From Acidovorax soli (GTDB lineage Bacteria; Pseudomonadota; Gammaproteobacteria; Burkholderiales; Burkholderiaceae_C), in contig NZ_JACHLK010000002.1 of NCBI RefSeq assembly GCF_014207955.1, positions 1 to 64,000 on the forward strand: DNA of 64,000 bases, in the 5' to 3' direction. Position 1 is the first letter of the stretch; each line of letters opens with the position of its first letter. The notes beneath the pieces are model-generated. The model worked only from the letters and a program-made list of their open reading frames with translations, was not told the DNA's origin and ran no database searches. Shown here in pieces: positions 29,402 through 39,487 of the stretch. Made by a program: the position numbers and the translations under genes.

Positions 29402-30761
29402 CCTGGGTACCAAGCTCATGCTCGCCTACCTGGCGGGCATGGTGCTGAGCATCGCTCTTCTCGTGGCGGTGGCCGTGGCGGTGCTGCAGGGTACGTTCCT
29501 GGCGCGCATGGACCTCGCCGATGCGGCCGAGGAGATGGCGGGGAGGATTCTGTTCGACAGCACGGGCCAGCCGGTGGACCTGCAGGTCGATGACGAGGAC
29601 CACGACGTAGGCAACCTGGCCTGGGTGTTTGACAGCCTGGGGCGCGAGACAGCCTACCGCGTTCTCGACCACACGGGCAAGGTGGCCTTGCTGTCGCCCG
29701 CCGGTGCGCAGTTCTGGCCCCAGGGCGGGGCCGTGGACCGGCTGGAGCCGGGCAGCTTCGACTTCGAGCGCGAAGGTGTTGTCATGCACGGCATGACGGA
29801 GCGCCTGGTGCGCGGCGGCACGACCTGGTACTTCCAGATGGCGGCCAGCAACCGGTTCATGACCCTGCTGCACCGCGTGGCCATCCCGCTGGTGGCAGGA
29901 GGCATCCTGGCATTCAGCCTGGTGCTGCTGGCCGTCTTCGGGCTGGGGGCCTTCATCGTGCTGCGCTATACCCTCAGGCCGCTGCGCATGGTGTCGGAGT
30001 CGGCGGCGGCGATCTCGCCGCGCTCGTTGCACACACGTCTGGCCACCGAGGCCGTGCCGGCAGAGGTCGGGCCGCTGGTGGAGAGCTTCAACCGCGTGCT
30101 CGAACGCGTGGAGCAGGGCTACCGCGTGCAGCAGGAGTTCCTGGCCAATGCGGCGCACGAGCTCAAGACCCCACTGGCGCTGATCCGCGCGCAGATCGAG
30201 CTGCAGCCCCCCGATGCCGACGGCAGCCGCGATGCGCTGCTGCGCGACGTGGCCTACATGGCGCGCCAGGTGCAGCAACTGCTGCTGCTGGCCGAGGCCA
30301 GCGAAGCGCACAACTACCAGATGGGCGAGACGCGGGCGGACGAGGTGGCGCACGAGGCCGCGGCCTACCTGCAGCGCCGCGCCGAGGCGGCCGGCGTCCG
30401 ATTGACTGTGGCCGCGCCCGAAGGTGGCGTGCGCTGGACGGCCGACCGTGGCGCCCTGTTCACCTTGCTCAAGAACCTGCTGGAAAACGCCATCGAGCAT
30501 GCGCCCGCGGGAAGCACGGTGGACGTGGAGGTTGCAGCCCACAGCCTGGCCGTGCGCGACCATGGCCCTGGCGTGGCGGCCGACCAATTGTCCCTGCTGT
30601 TTGCGCGCTTTTGGCGCGGGCCCCACCGGCGCGACCTGGGGGCGGGGCTGGGCCTGGCCATCTGCCAGGAAATCGCGCTGGCCCATGGCTGGCAGCTCAC
30701 GGCCGCGCCGGCCGGGCCGGGCCTGCGCCTGTCGTTGGCGCTGCAGCCCGCCAGCTCATAG
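29370..30761 (+). CDS. Sensor histidine kinase, PmrB/QseC-like
   Basis: A 463-residue membrane kinase. Two TM helices (about 17-43 and 185-205) enclose a periplasmic sensor of roughly 140 residues; a HAMP segment follows, then the H-box FLANAAHELKTPLA (His263), the N-box NLLENAIEHAP and G-boxes DHGPGV and GLGLAI. The sensor loop is acidic (VDDEDHD), which could bind cations as in PmrB; this is inference. Starts at 29352, 29370 and 29385 are all possible; I prefer 29370, with GAGGG upstream. The gene overlaps the regulator by 32 bases and the convergent GtrA gene by six. Confidence 0.9.
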   Translation: MHFAKMIRLNSLGTKLMLAYLAGMVLSIALLVAVAVAVLQGTFLARMDLADAAEEMAGRILFDSTGQPVDLQVDDEDHDVGNLAWVFDSLGRETAYRVLDHTGKVALLSPAGAQFWPQGGAVDRLEPGSFDFEREGVVMHGMTERLVRGGTTWYFQMAASNRFMTLLHRVAIPLVAGGILAFSLVLLAVFGLGAFIVLRYTLRPLRMVSESAAAISPRSLHTRLATEAVPAEVGPLVESFNRVLERVEQGYRVQQEFLANAAHELKTPLALIRAQIELQPPDADGSRDALLRDVAYMARQVQQLLLLAEASEAHNYQMGETRADEVAHEAAAYLQRRAEAAGVRLTVAAPEGGVRWTADRGALFTLLKNLLENAIEHAPAGSTVDVEVAAHSLAVRDHGPGVAADQLSLLFARFWRGPHRRDLGAGLGLAICQEIALAHGWQLTAAPAGPGLRLSLALQPASS

Positions 30762-31181
30762 CACCAGGCTGGTGCGGCGGCTGCCGCGCGCCCCGAAGCA
30801 CAGCAGGCCCAGGCCGGCCGCCAGCGTGCTGCTGGCCACCTGTGCCGCCACGAAGGGCACCCCGGAAACGCCCGCCATCAGCCCGAAGGCGAAACCATGC
30901 AGGGCCCACAGCACGCTGATGTCGGCGATGTAGCGGCTCAGCGCGCGCCCCGGTGGCTCGTGGTGGCGCAGGATGTAGCCCCGCTGCAGGCCGTAGTTGG
31001 CCGCGAGCCCGGCGGCAAACCCCAGGCTGGCGGCCAGCCAGGGGTGGCTGCCAGCCTGCAGCAGGGCCACCGTGGCCAGGGCGTGCAGCCCGGTGGCGGC
31101 CAGGCCACGGCCCAGCAGCCGGGGGGTGATCGCGGGACGGGGCATTCCGGTGGTGGTAGATAGCACGGTGATGGGCTCCAT
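30756..31181 (-). CDS. GtrA-like membrane protein
   Basis: A 141-residue inner-membrane protein with four hydrophobic segments. The pattern AANYGLQRGYILRHH after the second helix resembles the N-F-x-x-x-R-x-x-V-F motif of GtrA/DPMS flippase-like proteins, which move polyprenyl-linked sugars across the membrane. The gene follows the PAP2 phosphatase gene by five bases, so both probably act on lipid carriers or lipid A. The exact substrate is unknown. Confidence 0.65.
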   Translation of the reverse strand: MEPITVLSTTTGMPRPAITPRLLGRGLAATGLHALATVALLQAGSHPWLAASLGFAAGLAANYGLQRGYILRHHEPPGRALSRYIADISVLWALHGFAFGLMAGVSGVPFVAAQVASSTLAAGLGLLCFGARGSRRTSLVL

Positions 31182-31186
31182 GGGCG

Positions 31187-31861
31187 TCACGCCTGGCGAG
31201 AAGAGAAAAGGCGGGGCCAGGGCCGGCGCAAGGGCCAGTCCCTGTGCGGGTCCAGTGCGCGCAGGGCCCAGAACTGCGCGCAGCCATAGCCAACCAGCGC
31301 CGAGAACAGCACGTCCGAGGGGTAGTGCTCCAGCGTGAGCACGCGGCAGGCCGCAAGGGCTGCCGCCAGTGCCAGCAGGGGCCGGCCCAGGGCAGGTTGC
31401 AACTGCCCCGCGACGGCCGCCACGGCGAAGGCCGTGAAGGCATGGCTGGAGGGGAAGGAGGTGAACGGATGCCCTGTGAAGGGCAGGCCGAAGCCGTTGA
31501 AGCCCTGCTCGATCAGCAACTGCGGCCGGGCCCGCGCCGCCACGTGCTTGAGCAGCCAGGTGATGCAGGCGCCGGACAGCAGCGTGCACAGCAGCAGCAC
31601 CCCGGCGCGCACCCCGCGCTCTGCCGCCGAGCGCACCTGCGCCGGCCCGCATGCCAGCACCAGATGCCCGATGAGGTACAGCACCAGGCCCGATGCCGTG
31701 GCCAGCTCGGCGTTGGCCAGGCCGCTCAGGCGGTCGAACCCCAGGTCCAGGGCCGGCGTGGTATGGGCGTGCACCAGGTGCACCACGGGGGCATCGATGC
31801 GGATGGCCAGCAGGAAAGCCATCGCGGTGCCTATGCGGGAGAGCTTGCGCAGGTGGATCAT
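31187..31861 (-). CDS. PAP2-family lipid phosphatase
   Basis: A 224-residue membrane phosphatase. The three catalytic motifs are complete: KHVAARARP (C1), FPSSHAF (C2) and CRVLTLEHYPSDVL (C3, with the catalytic His). Several TM helices surround them. Family members act on undecaprenyl pyrophosphate or lipid A phosphates. The neighbouring PmrAB-like system and GtrA-like gene make an envelope-lipid role likely. I chose ATG 31861 because the 22 upstream residues are basic and not part of the fold. Confidence 0.85.
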   Translation of the reverse strand: MIHLRKLSRIGTAMAFLLAIRIDAPVVHLVHAHTTPALDLGFDRLSGLANAELATASGLVLYLIGHLVLACGPAQVRSAAERGVRAGVLLLCTLLSGACITWLLKHVAARARPQLLIEQGFNGFGLPFTGHPFTSFPSSHAFTAFAVAAVAGQLQPALGRPLLALAAALAACRVLTLEHYPSDVLFSALVGYGCAQFWALRALDPHRDWPLRRPWPRLFSSRQA

Positions 31862-31993
31862 GGCGGCCAGGGGACGTAGAAGGGGGCGCGCGGAGCGCGC
31901 ATGCGGCAGCCGGGCCTTGCGCTGCACGGCCCGGCAAATAGGGTGGTGGCGTGTCTGGCGGCCGGATCCGTGCCGCCGCGTGGGGGCGCTGTC

Positions 31994-32755
31994 TCAGTGC
32001 GCCGGTTCTTCGGGGGCGATCAGGCCTTGTGTCTCTGCATGGCTATCGGCGGACAGCGCTGCTGCCGCGCGGTTGCGGCGCTTGAGGTGGGCGTCGCGCA
32101 CCATGGCGTATTTGTCCAGGGCGGCCTGGTCCAGCAGCTTGGTCATCTCCAGCATGCCTGCGCGCTTGCTCACGATCCTGGTGGCGGTCAGGCTGTTGCG
32201 CACGGCCACGTCGCTGATCTGCGGCGTGCCCAGGCTGTCCACGGGCAGGGACAGGGCATCGCGCACATTCGAGGGGCCCAGGACCGGCAGCACCACGAAG
32301 GGCCCTGAGCCAATGCCCCAGGTGTCGAGCGTGAGCCCGAAGTCCTCGGAGCGTGCCGGCAGGCCCCAGCCGGTGGCCACGTCCAGCACACCGAGCACCC
32401 CGATGGTGGAGTTGACTCCGAAGCGCGCCGCGCTGGCCGCGCCCTCGCGCACCCGGCCCTGCAGCACCAGGTTGGCGGACGACCAGGGCGTCTGCAGGTT
32501 GTCGAAGAAGTTGGCAACGCCGGTCTGCACCGCGTCAGGCACCACCTTGCGGTAGGCGGTGGCGGTGGGCTTCAGGACCGCCCGGTCCAGACCATCGTTG
32601 AAGGAAAAAACCTTGCGGTTGACCGTCTCGAGCGGGTCGCTCTGCGGGGCGGTGGCGCAGCCTGCAGAAAGGGCGGCCAGGGCCAGTGCAAGCAGGCCAA
32701 ACAAGGCGCGGCGCGGCGCCAGGGACAGGAAGAGGTCAGACAACAGGTTCGGCAT
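31994..32755 (-). CDS. mlaA: MlaA/VacJ lipoprotein of phospholipid transport
   Basis: A 253-residue outer-membrane lipoprotein. The lipobox LSAGC follows a hydrophobic signal; then DPLETVNRKVFSFND, the start of the MlaA family, GVLDVATGWGLP, TLDTWGIGSGPFVVLPVLGPS and RDALSLPVDSL. MlaA sits in the outer membrane and passes misplaced phospholipids to MlaC for retrograde transport, keeping lipid asymmetry. The rest of the mla operon is not in the window. ATG 32755 is preceded by GGAG at seven bases. Confidence 0.93.
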   Translation of the reverse strand: MPNLLSDLFLSLAPRRALFGLLALALAALSAGCATAPQSDPLETVNRKVFSFNDGLDRAVLKPTATAYRKVVPDAVQTGVANFFDNLQTPWSSANLVLQGRVREGAASAARFGVNSTIGVLGVLDVATGWGLPARSEDFGLTLDTWGIGSGPFVVLPVLGPSNVRDALSLPVDSLGTPQISDVAVRNSLTATRIVSKRAGMLEMTKLLDQAALDKYAMVRDAHLKRRNRAAAALSADSHAETQGLIAPEEPAH

Positions 32756-32907
32756 CGCGTGCTCCAGGGGGAGGGGGTGGTCCACCGTGGCAGGCACACC
32801 GTCCTGCCACGGGGTGCGATCCTAATTTCGCCTCTCTTACTGGATCCTTAGCGCAGTGCACCCGTCGTCCGGCATGCCATGAGGCAGGCCTGGAGGGAGG
32901 CTGAGGC

Positions 32908-33603
32908 TCAGACCACCTTGAGCTTCAGGCCCGTGAGGCCATCCACGCCACCTTCGAGCGTGTCGCCGCGCACCACGGCACCCACGCCTTCGGGCGTGCC
33001 GGTATAGATCAGGTCGCCGGGCTGCAGCTCCCAGGCGGCCGACAGGTGCTCGATGGTCTCGGCGATGTTCCAGATCAGCTGGGCCACGGTGCTGCGCTGC
33101 TTGTCGCTGCCGTTGACCTGCAGCCAGATGCCGGCCTTGGTCACGTCGCCGGCCTGGGCCGCGGGCGTGATGGGGCCGATGGGAGCGCTGGCGTCGAAGC
33201 CCTTGCCGATGCACCAGGGCCGGCCCTGCTTCTTCATGTCGTTCTGCAGGTCGCGGCGCGTCATGTCCAGGCCCGTGGCGTAGCCGTAGATGTGCGAGAA
33301 CGCGTCGGCCGCCTTGATGTCCTTGCCGCCCTTGCCGATGGCCACCACCAGCTCGATCTCGTGGTGCAGGTTGGCCGTGAGGCTGGGGTAGGGCAGCTCG
33401 CCGGTCTGCCCGGCGTCGACGACGACGATGGCGTCGGCAGGCTTCATGAAGAAGAAGGGCGGCTCACGGCCGGTGAAGCCCATCTCCTTGGCATGCTCTT
33501 CGTAGTTGCGGCCCACGCAGTAGATGCGGTGCACGGGAAAGCGGTCGCTGCTGCCCACCACGGGCACGCTGGCCACCGGGGCGGGGGGAAACACATAGCT
33601 CAT
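32908..33603 (-). CDS. Fumarylacetoacetate hydrolase family protein
   Basis: A 231-residue FAH-fold enzyme that hydrolyses or isomerises beta-diketo acids. Visible are VGRNYEEHAKEMG, the metal ligands in HHEIELVVAIG, YATGLDMTRRDLQ and the substrate-pocket GDLIYTGTPEGVG. The family includes fumarylpyruvate hydrolase of the gentisate route and acylpyruvase. The divergent MarR regulator 136 bases away suggests control by an aromatic acid, but no other degradation genes are near, so the pathway is not fixed. Confidence 0.88.
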   Translation of the reverse strand: MSYVFPPAPVASVPVVGSSDRFPVHRIYCVGRNYEEHAKEMGFTGREPPFFFMKPADAIVVVDAGQTGELPYPSLTANLHHEIELVVAIGKGGKDIKAADAFSHIYGYATGLDMTRRDLQNDMKKQGRPWCIGKGFDASAPIGPITPAAQAGDVTKAGIWLQVNGSDKQRSTVAQLIWNIAETIEHLSAAWELQPGDLIYTGTPEGVGAVVRGDTLEGGVDGLTGLKLKVV

Positions 33604-33705
33604 GTTGGCCTTTCGGGGAATGTTGGGGAGGTCGCAGTCATCGTACCTGTTGGCAGTGTGCCACGCTCTGCAGGGGGCTGCCCGCAAGCCCCGCCAAACC
33701 GTGCT

Positions 33706-33732
33706 TTGGCGCCTGCCGATGGCGGCTAAACT
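33706..33732 (+). promoter_or_regulatory. Promoter of the marR gene, probably leaderless
   Basis: TTGGCG (33706-33711) and TAAACT (33727-33732) are separated by 15 bases (16 if TTTGGC is taken). The -10 ends seven bases before ATG 33740, so the transcript would start at about the initiation codon. No Shine-Dalgarno sequence is present. Confidence 0.45.
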
Positions 33733-33739
33733 CGCGCCT

Positions 33740-34195
33740 ATGGCAAAGAGCTTCGATTTCCACAACACGCCGGGCCACCTGGTGCGCCGCGCGCACCAAC
33801 GGACCGTGGCGCTTTTCATGGAGGAAACGGCCGGGTTCGACGTGACCCCGGTGCAGTTCGCCATCCTGCACGAGCTGCTGGCCCAGCCCGGCGAAGACCA
33901 GGTCACCCTGGCCTCGCGCGTGGCCTTCGATGCCGCCACCTCGGGCTCGGTCATCGGCCGGCTCGAAAAACGCGGCTGGGTGCGGCGCGAGGCCGACACC
34001 CGCGACCGGCGCCGCAAGCTGCTGTGGATCACCCCCGAGGGCGAGACCGCCGCACTGCAGATGCGCGATGCCGCCCAGCGTGTGCAGGAGCGCCTGACCG
34101 GGCCCCTGAATGCCGAGGAGAGCGCGCTCCTGATGACCCTGCTGACCAAGGTGGTCTACCACCACAAAGACCCCGCCGGCACCTCCGGCGCCTGA
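33740..34195 (+). CDS. MarR family transcriptional regulator
   Basis: A 151-residue winged-helix regulator: VTPVQFAILHELLAQPGEDQVTLASRVAFDAATSGSVIGRLEKRGWVRREADTRDRRRKLLWITPEG matches the MarR domain, including the DxRxRxxxLT-type wing. It is divergent from the FAH-family gene and nine bases upstream of pgeF. By analogy it represses the divergent catabolic gene and responds to a phenolic ligand; that is inferred. An upstream extension of the frame covers the promoter, so I start at MAKSFDF. Confidence 0.9.
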   Translation: MAKSFDFHNTPGHLVRRAHQRTVALFMEETAGFDVTPVQFAILHELLAQPGEDQVTLASRVAFDAATSGSVIGRLEKRGWVRREADTRDRRRKLLWITPEGETAALQMRDAAQRVQERLTGPLNAEESALLMTLLTKVVYHHKDPAGTSGA

Positions 34196-34204
34196 TCGCT
34201 CCCC

Positions 34205-35008
34205 ATGCATGTTTCGCTGCCGGCCGACTGGCTGGTTCCCGACTGGCCTGCGCCGCCCGGTGTGCAGGCGCTGTGCACCACGCGTGCCGGCGGCGTGAGC
34301 GCCGCGCCCTACGACCGCCTGAACCTGGGTGCCCATGTCGGTGACGATGCGGCCGCCGTGCAGTCCAACCGCCAGGTGCTGCAGTCCGTGCTGCAGGCCA
34401 CCACGGCGAACGCACGTGCGGTTTTTTTGAACCAGGTGCATGGCACCGATGCCGTGCGGATCGACCTGGCCACGCCCGACGCCACCACGGCCGATGCCTG
34501 CCTGGCCACCGCGCCCGGGGCCGTGTGCACCATCATGGTGGCCGACTGCCTGCCCGTGTTGTTCGCGCACCGCTCGGGCCACGTGGTCGCGGCGGCCCAT
34601 GCCGGCTGGCGCGGCCTGGCGGGGGCGCAGGGGCAGGGCGTGCTCGAATCCACCGTGAAAGGCCTGGGGGAGCAGGGCGCGCCTGCGGCCGAGGTCATCG
34701 CCTGGCTCGGGCCCTGCATCGGGCCCACGGCCTTCGAGGTGGGGGCCGAGGTGCGCGCTGCGTTCTGTGGCCATGACCCGGCCGCCGAGGCCTGCTTCGT
34801 GGCCCAGCCCGGCGGCAAGTTCCTGGCCGATCTGGCGGGCCTGGCCCGCCTGCGCCTGGCCGCGCTGGGCATCACGGGCATCTACGGCAACGATGGCACG
34901 GCCCCCTGGTGCACCGTGGGCAATGCCTCACGGTTCTTTTCGCACCGGCGCGACACCGCCGTCCTGGGCGGCAGCGGGCGCTTCGCCGCCTGCATCTGGC
35001 GCGCTTGA
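34205..35008 (+). CDS. pgeF: YfiH/LACC1 family protein (peptidoglycan editing factor)
   Basis: A 267-residue protein of the YfiH/DUF152 family. Motifs are CTTRAGGVSAAPYDRLNLG, the metal-binding HAGWRG, GPCIGP and a C-terminal FFSHRRD with Cys/His ligands. Bacterial members were linked to correction of peptidoglycan stem peptide errors (PgeF) and, for LACC1, to purine nucleoside cleavage. It probably shares a message with marR. Its 3' 81 bases overlap a convergent gene. Confidence 0.9.
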   Translation: MHVSLPADWLVPDWPAPPGVQALCTTRAGGVSAAPYDRLNLGAHVGDDAAAVQSNRQVLQSVLQATTANARAVFLNQVHGTDAVRIDLATPDATTADACLATAPGAVCTIMVADCLPVLFAHRSGHVVAAAHAGWRGLAGAQGQGVLESTVKGLGEQGAPAAEVIAWLGPCIGPTAFEVGAEVRAAFCGHDPAAEACFVAQPGGKFLADLAGLARLRLAALGITGIYGNDGTAPWCTVGNASRFFSHRRDTAVLGGSGRFAACIWRA

Positions 35009-35260
35009 ATCCGCATCCGCCTTTGCGGCGCGAAGGGCTGCCTGCTCGGCATCCCAGGCCGCCTGTTCCATCTGCTCGCGCTGCTTGAGGGCCCGCTTGC
35101 GGGAGGGCGTGCCCAGGATGTAGACGAGGATGCCCATGGGCAGCAGCCCGTAGAGCACGAAGGTGACGATGGCACCGAGCACCGTGCCCGTGGTGTTGGT
35201 GGCCTCGGCCACGGCCATCATGAGGGTGACATACAGCCAGGCAATGACGATCAGGTACAT
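34928..35260 (-). CDS. Small membrane protein of unknown function
   Basis: A 110-residue protein with two TM helices (MYLIVIAWLYVTLMMAVAEA and TGTVLGAIVTFVLYGLLPMGILVYIL), then a charged helix (SRKRALKQREQMEQAAWDAEQAALRAAKADAD) and a disordered Ala/Pro-rich tail. Similar small proteins occur in Burkholderiales without a named function. The 3' end overlaps pgeF by 81 bases on the opposite strand. If the tail is real, it is coded antisense to the end of pgeF, which is unusual for so conserved a gene. Confidence 0.68.
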   Translation of the reverse strand: MYLIVIAWLYVTLMMAVAEATNTTGTVLGAIVTFVLYGLLPMGILVYILGTPSRKRALKQREQMEQAAWDAEQAALRAAKADADSSAPDAGGEAPAAAQDGGVAPVRKEP

Positions 35261-35362
35261 TGTTTGCGTGATCCAACGTGTTACAGGTTGCCAGCCCTTG
35301 CCGGGTGGGCAACAATCAAGCCACCGAGATGCCGGAACACCATGACAGGGATAGGAGACGGG

Positions 35363-37069
35363 ATGAGTTCAGAATCGATCTGGGACCAGAGCGCCCAGCA
35401 GTTCCAGCAGATTTTCGGTCAAGGTTGGGCACAGGCCGTCCAATCCTTCCAGAAAATGGACCTGGGTGCGCCCGCAGGTGCCGCCGCGGCCACCCCCGTG
35501 CAATTGTCGCCCGACAAGCTGCAGGCGCTGCAAAAGCAATACCTGGAAGAGGCACAGGCCTTGTGGGCGCAGAGCCTGCAGGGCAAGGCCGAGGTCAAGG
35601 ACAAACGCTTTGCCGGTGAAGGCTGGGCCAGCAACCCGGTGGCCGCCTTTTCTGCTGCCGCCTACCTGCTCAACGCCCGCACCCTGATGGGCCTGGCCGA
35701 TGCGGTGGAAGCCGACGAGAAGACCCGTGCCCGCATCCGCTTCGGCGTGGAGCAGTGGATGGCCGCCATGGCACCCAGCAACTTCCTGGCCTTCAACGCC
35801 GAAGCGCAGAAGAAGGCCATCGAGACCAAGGGCGAGAGCATCGCCAAGGGCATGCAGAACCTGCTGCACGACCTGCAGCAAGGCCATGTCTCGATGACCG
35901 ACGAAAGCCTGTTTGAGGTGGGCCGCAACGTGGCCACCACCGAGGGCGCCGTGGTGTTCGAGAACGAGCTGTTCCAGCTGCTCGAGTACAAGCCCCTCAC
36001 GGCCAAGGTCTACGAGCGCCCCTTCCTGCTGGTGCCGCCGTGCATCAACAAGTTCTACATCCTGGACCTGCAGCCCGACAACTCGCTGATCCGCTATGCG
36101 GTGAGCGAAGGCCACCATACCTTCGTCGTGAGCTGGCGCAACCCCGACGATTCCCTGGGCAAGAAGACCTGGGACAACTATGTCGAGGACGGCGCCATCG
36201 CCGCCATCGAGGTGGTGCAGGCCATCACCGGCGCCGGGCAGATCAACGCCCTGGGCTTCTGCGTGGGCGGCACCATCCTCTCCAACGCGCTCACGGTGCT
36301 GGCCGCACGCGGCCAGGAGCCCGTGGCCAGCGCCACCTTCCTGACCACGCTGATCGACTTCACCGACACCGGCATCCTGGACGTCTTCATCGACGAGAAC
36401 TTCGTCAAGTTCCGCGAGATGCAGATGGGCAGCGGCGGCTTGATGAAGGGCCAGGACCTGGCCTCGACTTTCAGCTTCCTGCGCCCCAACGACCTGGTCT
36501 GGAACTACGTGGTGGGCAACTACCTCAAGGGCGAGACGCCGCCGCCCTTCGACCTGCTCTACTGGAACAGCGACAGCACCAACCTGCCCGGGCCGTTCTA
36601 CGCCTGGTACCTGCGCAATTTCTACCTCGAGAACAACCTGGTCAAGCCGGGCAAGCTCACCGTCTGCGGCGAGAAGATGGACCTGGGCCAGCTCACGCTG
36701 CCCACCTACATCTACGGCTCGCGCGAGGACCACATCGTGCCGGCCACCGCGGCCTATGCCTCGACCCAGGTGCTGCCGGGCAAGAAGCGCTTCGTGATGG
36801 GGGCCTCGGGCCACATCGCGGGCGTGATCAACCCGCCCGCCAAGGGCAAGCGCAGCCACTGGATCCGTGCCGACGGCAAGTTCCCCGGCACGCTCGACCA
36901 ATGGCTGCAGGGCGCCACCGAGCACCCGGGCAGCTGGTGGACCGACTGGTCCGCCTGGCTCAAGGGCCACGCCGGCAAGCAGATCGCCGCGCCCAAGGCC
37001 TATGGCAAGGGCACGAAGTTCAAGGCCATCGAGCCCGCGCCCGGCCGTTACGTCCAGCAAAAGGCCTGA
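35363..37069 (+). CDS. phaC: Class I poly(3-hydroxyalkanoate) synthase
   Basis: A 568-residue granule-bound synthase that polymerises (R)-3-hydroxyacyl-CoA. The lipase-like box GFCVGG places the catalytic Cys at residue 300; the Asp is in SREDHIVPA and the His in GASGHIAG. Length and motifs match class I (about 570-590). AGGAGACGGG before ATG 35363 is a good ribosome site. Followed by phaA 59 bases later; phaB and phasins are not in the window. Confidence 0.96.
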   Translation: MSSESIWDQSAQQFQQIFGQGWAQAVQSFQKMDLGAPAGAAAATPVQLSPDKLQALQKQYLEEAQALWAQSLQGKAEVKDKRFAGEGWASNPVAAFSAAAYLLNARTLMGLADAVEADEKTRARIRFGVEQWMAAMAPSNFLAFNAEAQKKAIETKGESIAKGMQNLLHDLQQGHVSMTDESLFEVGRNVATTEGAVVFENELFQLLEYKPLTAKVYERPFLLVPPCINKFYILDLQPDNSLIRYAVSEGHHTFVVSWRNPDDSLGKKTWDNYVEDGAIAAIEVVQAITGAGQINALGFCVGGTILSNALTVLAARGQEPVASATFLTTLIDFTDTGILDVFIDENFVKFREMQMGSGGLMKGQDLASTFSFLRPNDLVWNYVVGNYLKGETPPPFDLLYWNSDSTNLPGPFYAWYLRNFYLENNLVKPGKLTVCGEKMDLGQLTLPTYIYGSREDHIVPATAAYASTQVLPGKKRFVMGASGHIAGVINPPAKGKRSHWIRADGKFPGTLDQWLQGATEHPGSWWTDWSAWLKGHAGKQIAAPKAYGKGTKFKAIEPAPGRYVQQKA

Positions 37070-37128
37070 TGGCCTTGCCTGAGACAATAGATCCCCAGAC
37101 ATCCACCTCCAGAAAAGAAGGACATTCC

Positions 37129-38307
<1,179 letters not shown>

Positions 38308-38346
38308 TCACCCCCGGCGCAGCACCCAGCGGTGCTGCAGCCAGCC

Positions 38347-38373
38347 AAAGCCCACCAACTGGTGGGCTTTTTT
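38347..38373 (+). terminator. Rho-independent terminator after phaA
   Basis: AAAGCCCACC (38347-38356) pairs perfectly with GGTGGGCTTT (38361-38370) around AACT, followed by TTT. It lies 40 bases after the phaA stop. Being nearly symmetrical, it may also serve the opposing gene that ends at 38390. Confidence 0.92.
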
Positions 38374-38389
38374 CATGGCCCGGGCCCGC

Positions 38390-38752
38390 TCAGCCGGTGA
38401 AGCCCGCCAGCTTGAGCGTGTGCGAGCGGCCCAGCCACACTGCGCAGTCGCGGTGGTCGCGCAGGCCATCGCCGGTATTGGGGTGGGCGAACACGTCGAG
38501 CGCGCCGTGGTTGAGCGCCAGCCAGCCCATCACGTGGGTGAACCCGGCCGGGCCGAAGGCGAGTTGGTAGCTCCACATCGGGTGCGGGCCCACGGGCCGC
38601 TCATGGAAGCGGCCGATCTCCACATGCCCCGCCAGCTCCCGGGCAATCGTTTCGCGCAGCGCCCAGGCTGCGTCCCGGCTCGATGCATCGAAGTAGACAT
38701 GGGCGTGCCAGTCGCGGATGAGGGCAGGGTCGAGCAGGGGCATGGGCGGCAT
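38390..38752 (-). CDS. DOPA 4,5-dioxygenase family protein
   Basis: A 120-residue protein with the family blocks HAHVYFD, RFHERPVGPHPMWSYQLAF and ALNHGALDVFAHPNTGDGLRDH, whose His residues would bind Fe(II). Plant and fungal relatives open the ring of DOPA; the bacterial members are a little-studied group and the substrate here is unknown. The start could also be the second Met (MPLLDP) three residues in. Converges on phaA. Confidence 0.85.
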   Translation of the reverse strand: MPPMPLLDPALIRDWHAHVYFDASSRDAAWALRETIARELAGHVEIGRFHERPVGPHPMWSYQLAFGPAGFTHVMGWLALNHGALDVFAHPNTGDGLRDHRDCAVWLGRSHTLKLAGFTG

Positions 38753-38959
38753 GTTACGGCCTGGCCTGCCACCGTGCAGGGCTCGCCTGAGAAGCCCCTG
38801 TGGCCTCGGTGCGGCGGGCAGTGTCTGGTTTGCGCATCACCTGTGCGCGGTGTGCGGGCCCAGAGGCCCTCCGGGCCTTGGCGCGCCGTGGAGTGCGCGC
38901 TACATTGGGCGATTCGGCCGCCGTGGTGCGGCCCCTTGTTTGGCCGAGGCTCCGACACC

Positions 38960-39442
38960 ATGGCACTGACCCGACTTTCCGCTTCCTCGCTGCTGGCCCT
39001 GGCCCTGACAGGCGCCGCACATGCGAGCCCGACCGAGTGCGGCTCGGGCGCCCGCTACACCGCTGCGCAGGCCGAGATCGACGCTGCGCTCAAGACCGTG
39101 GGCGACGGGCCGCAGCGCAACCGGGCGCGCCTGGAGTCGCAGCTCAAGACCAGCGGGGCCGCGCGCGGCTGGTCGCAGGAGCAGCAGGCCGAGATGCTGC
39201 GCCGGGCCTACAGCTCCGCGGGCTACTGGGAGCTGGAAAAGCAAAAGCAGCCCCACGTGTCCACGCTCATGCAGGCGGTGACGGCCAGCTCCGGCCCCGA
39301 CCCGCGGCTCTCCAAGTGCACGGCCGCCAAGCAGGTGAAGGCCAGCGCCTGGGCCGTGGCCGACATCCACAGCCGCCAGTACGCCTATGTGGCGCGTGAG
39401 GTGGGCATCATCAGCCAGGCCGTCCAGACCAAGGCGCGCTGA
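38960..39442 (+). CDS. Secreted small protein of unknown function
   Basis: A 160-residue protein with a clear signal peptide (MALTRLSASSLLALALTGAAHA, then SPTECGSG). The mature part is helical and charged, with two Cys (ECGSG and SKCTA) that could pair in the periplasm. I recognise no domain. The gene stands alone; 45 bases separate it from the next gene. Its upstream 207-base gap holds no obvious motif. Confidence 0.6.
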   Translation: MALTRLSASSLLALALTGAAHASPTECGSGARYTAAQAEIDAALKTVGDGPQRNRARLESQLKTSGAARGWSQEQQAEMLRRAYSSAGYWELEKQKQPHVSTLMQAVTASSGPDPRLSKCTAAKQVKASAWAVADIHSRQYAYVAREVGIISQAVQTKAR

Positions 39443-39487
39443 GGCCGGCTGCATGGTCGCGGTGGATGTCCATTAGGGGCACAGGGC

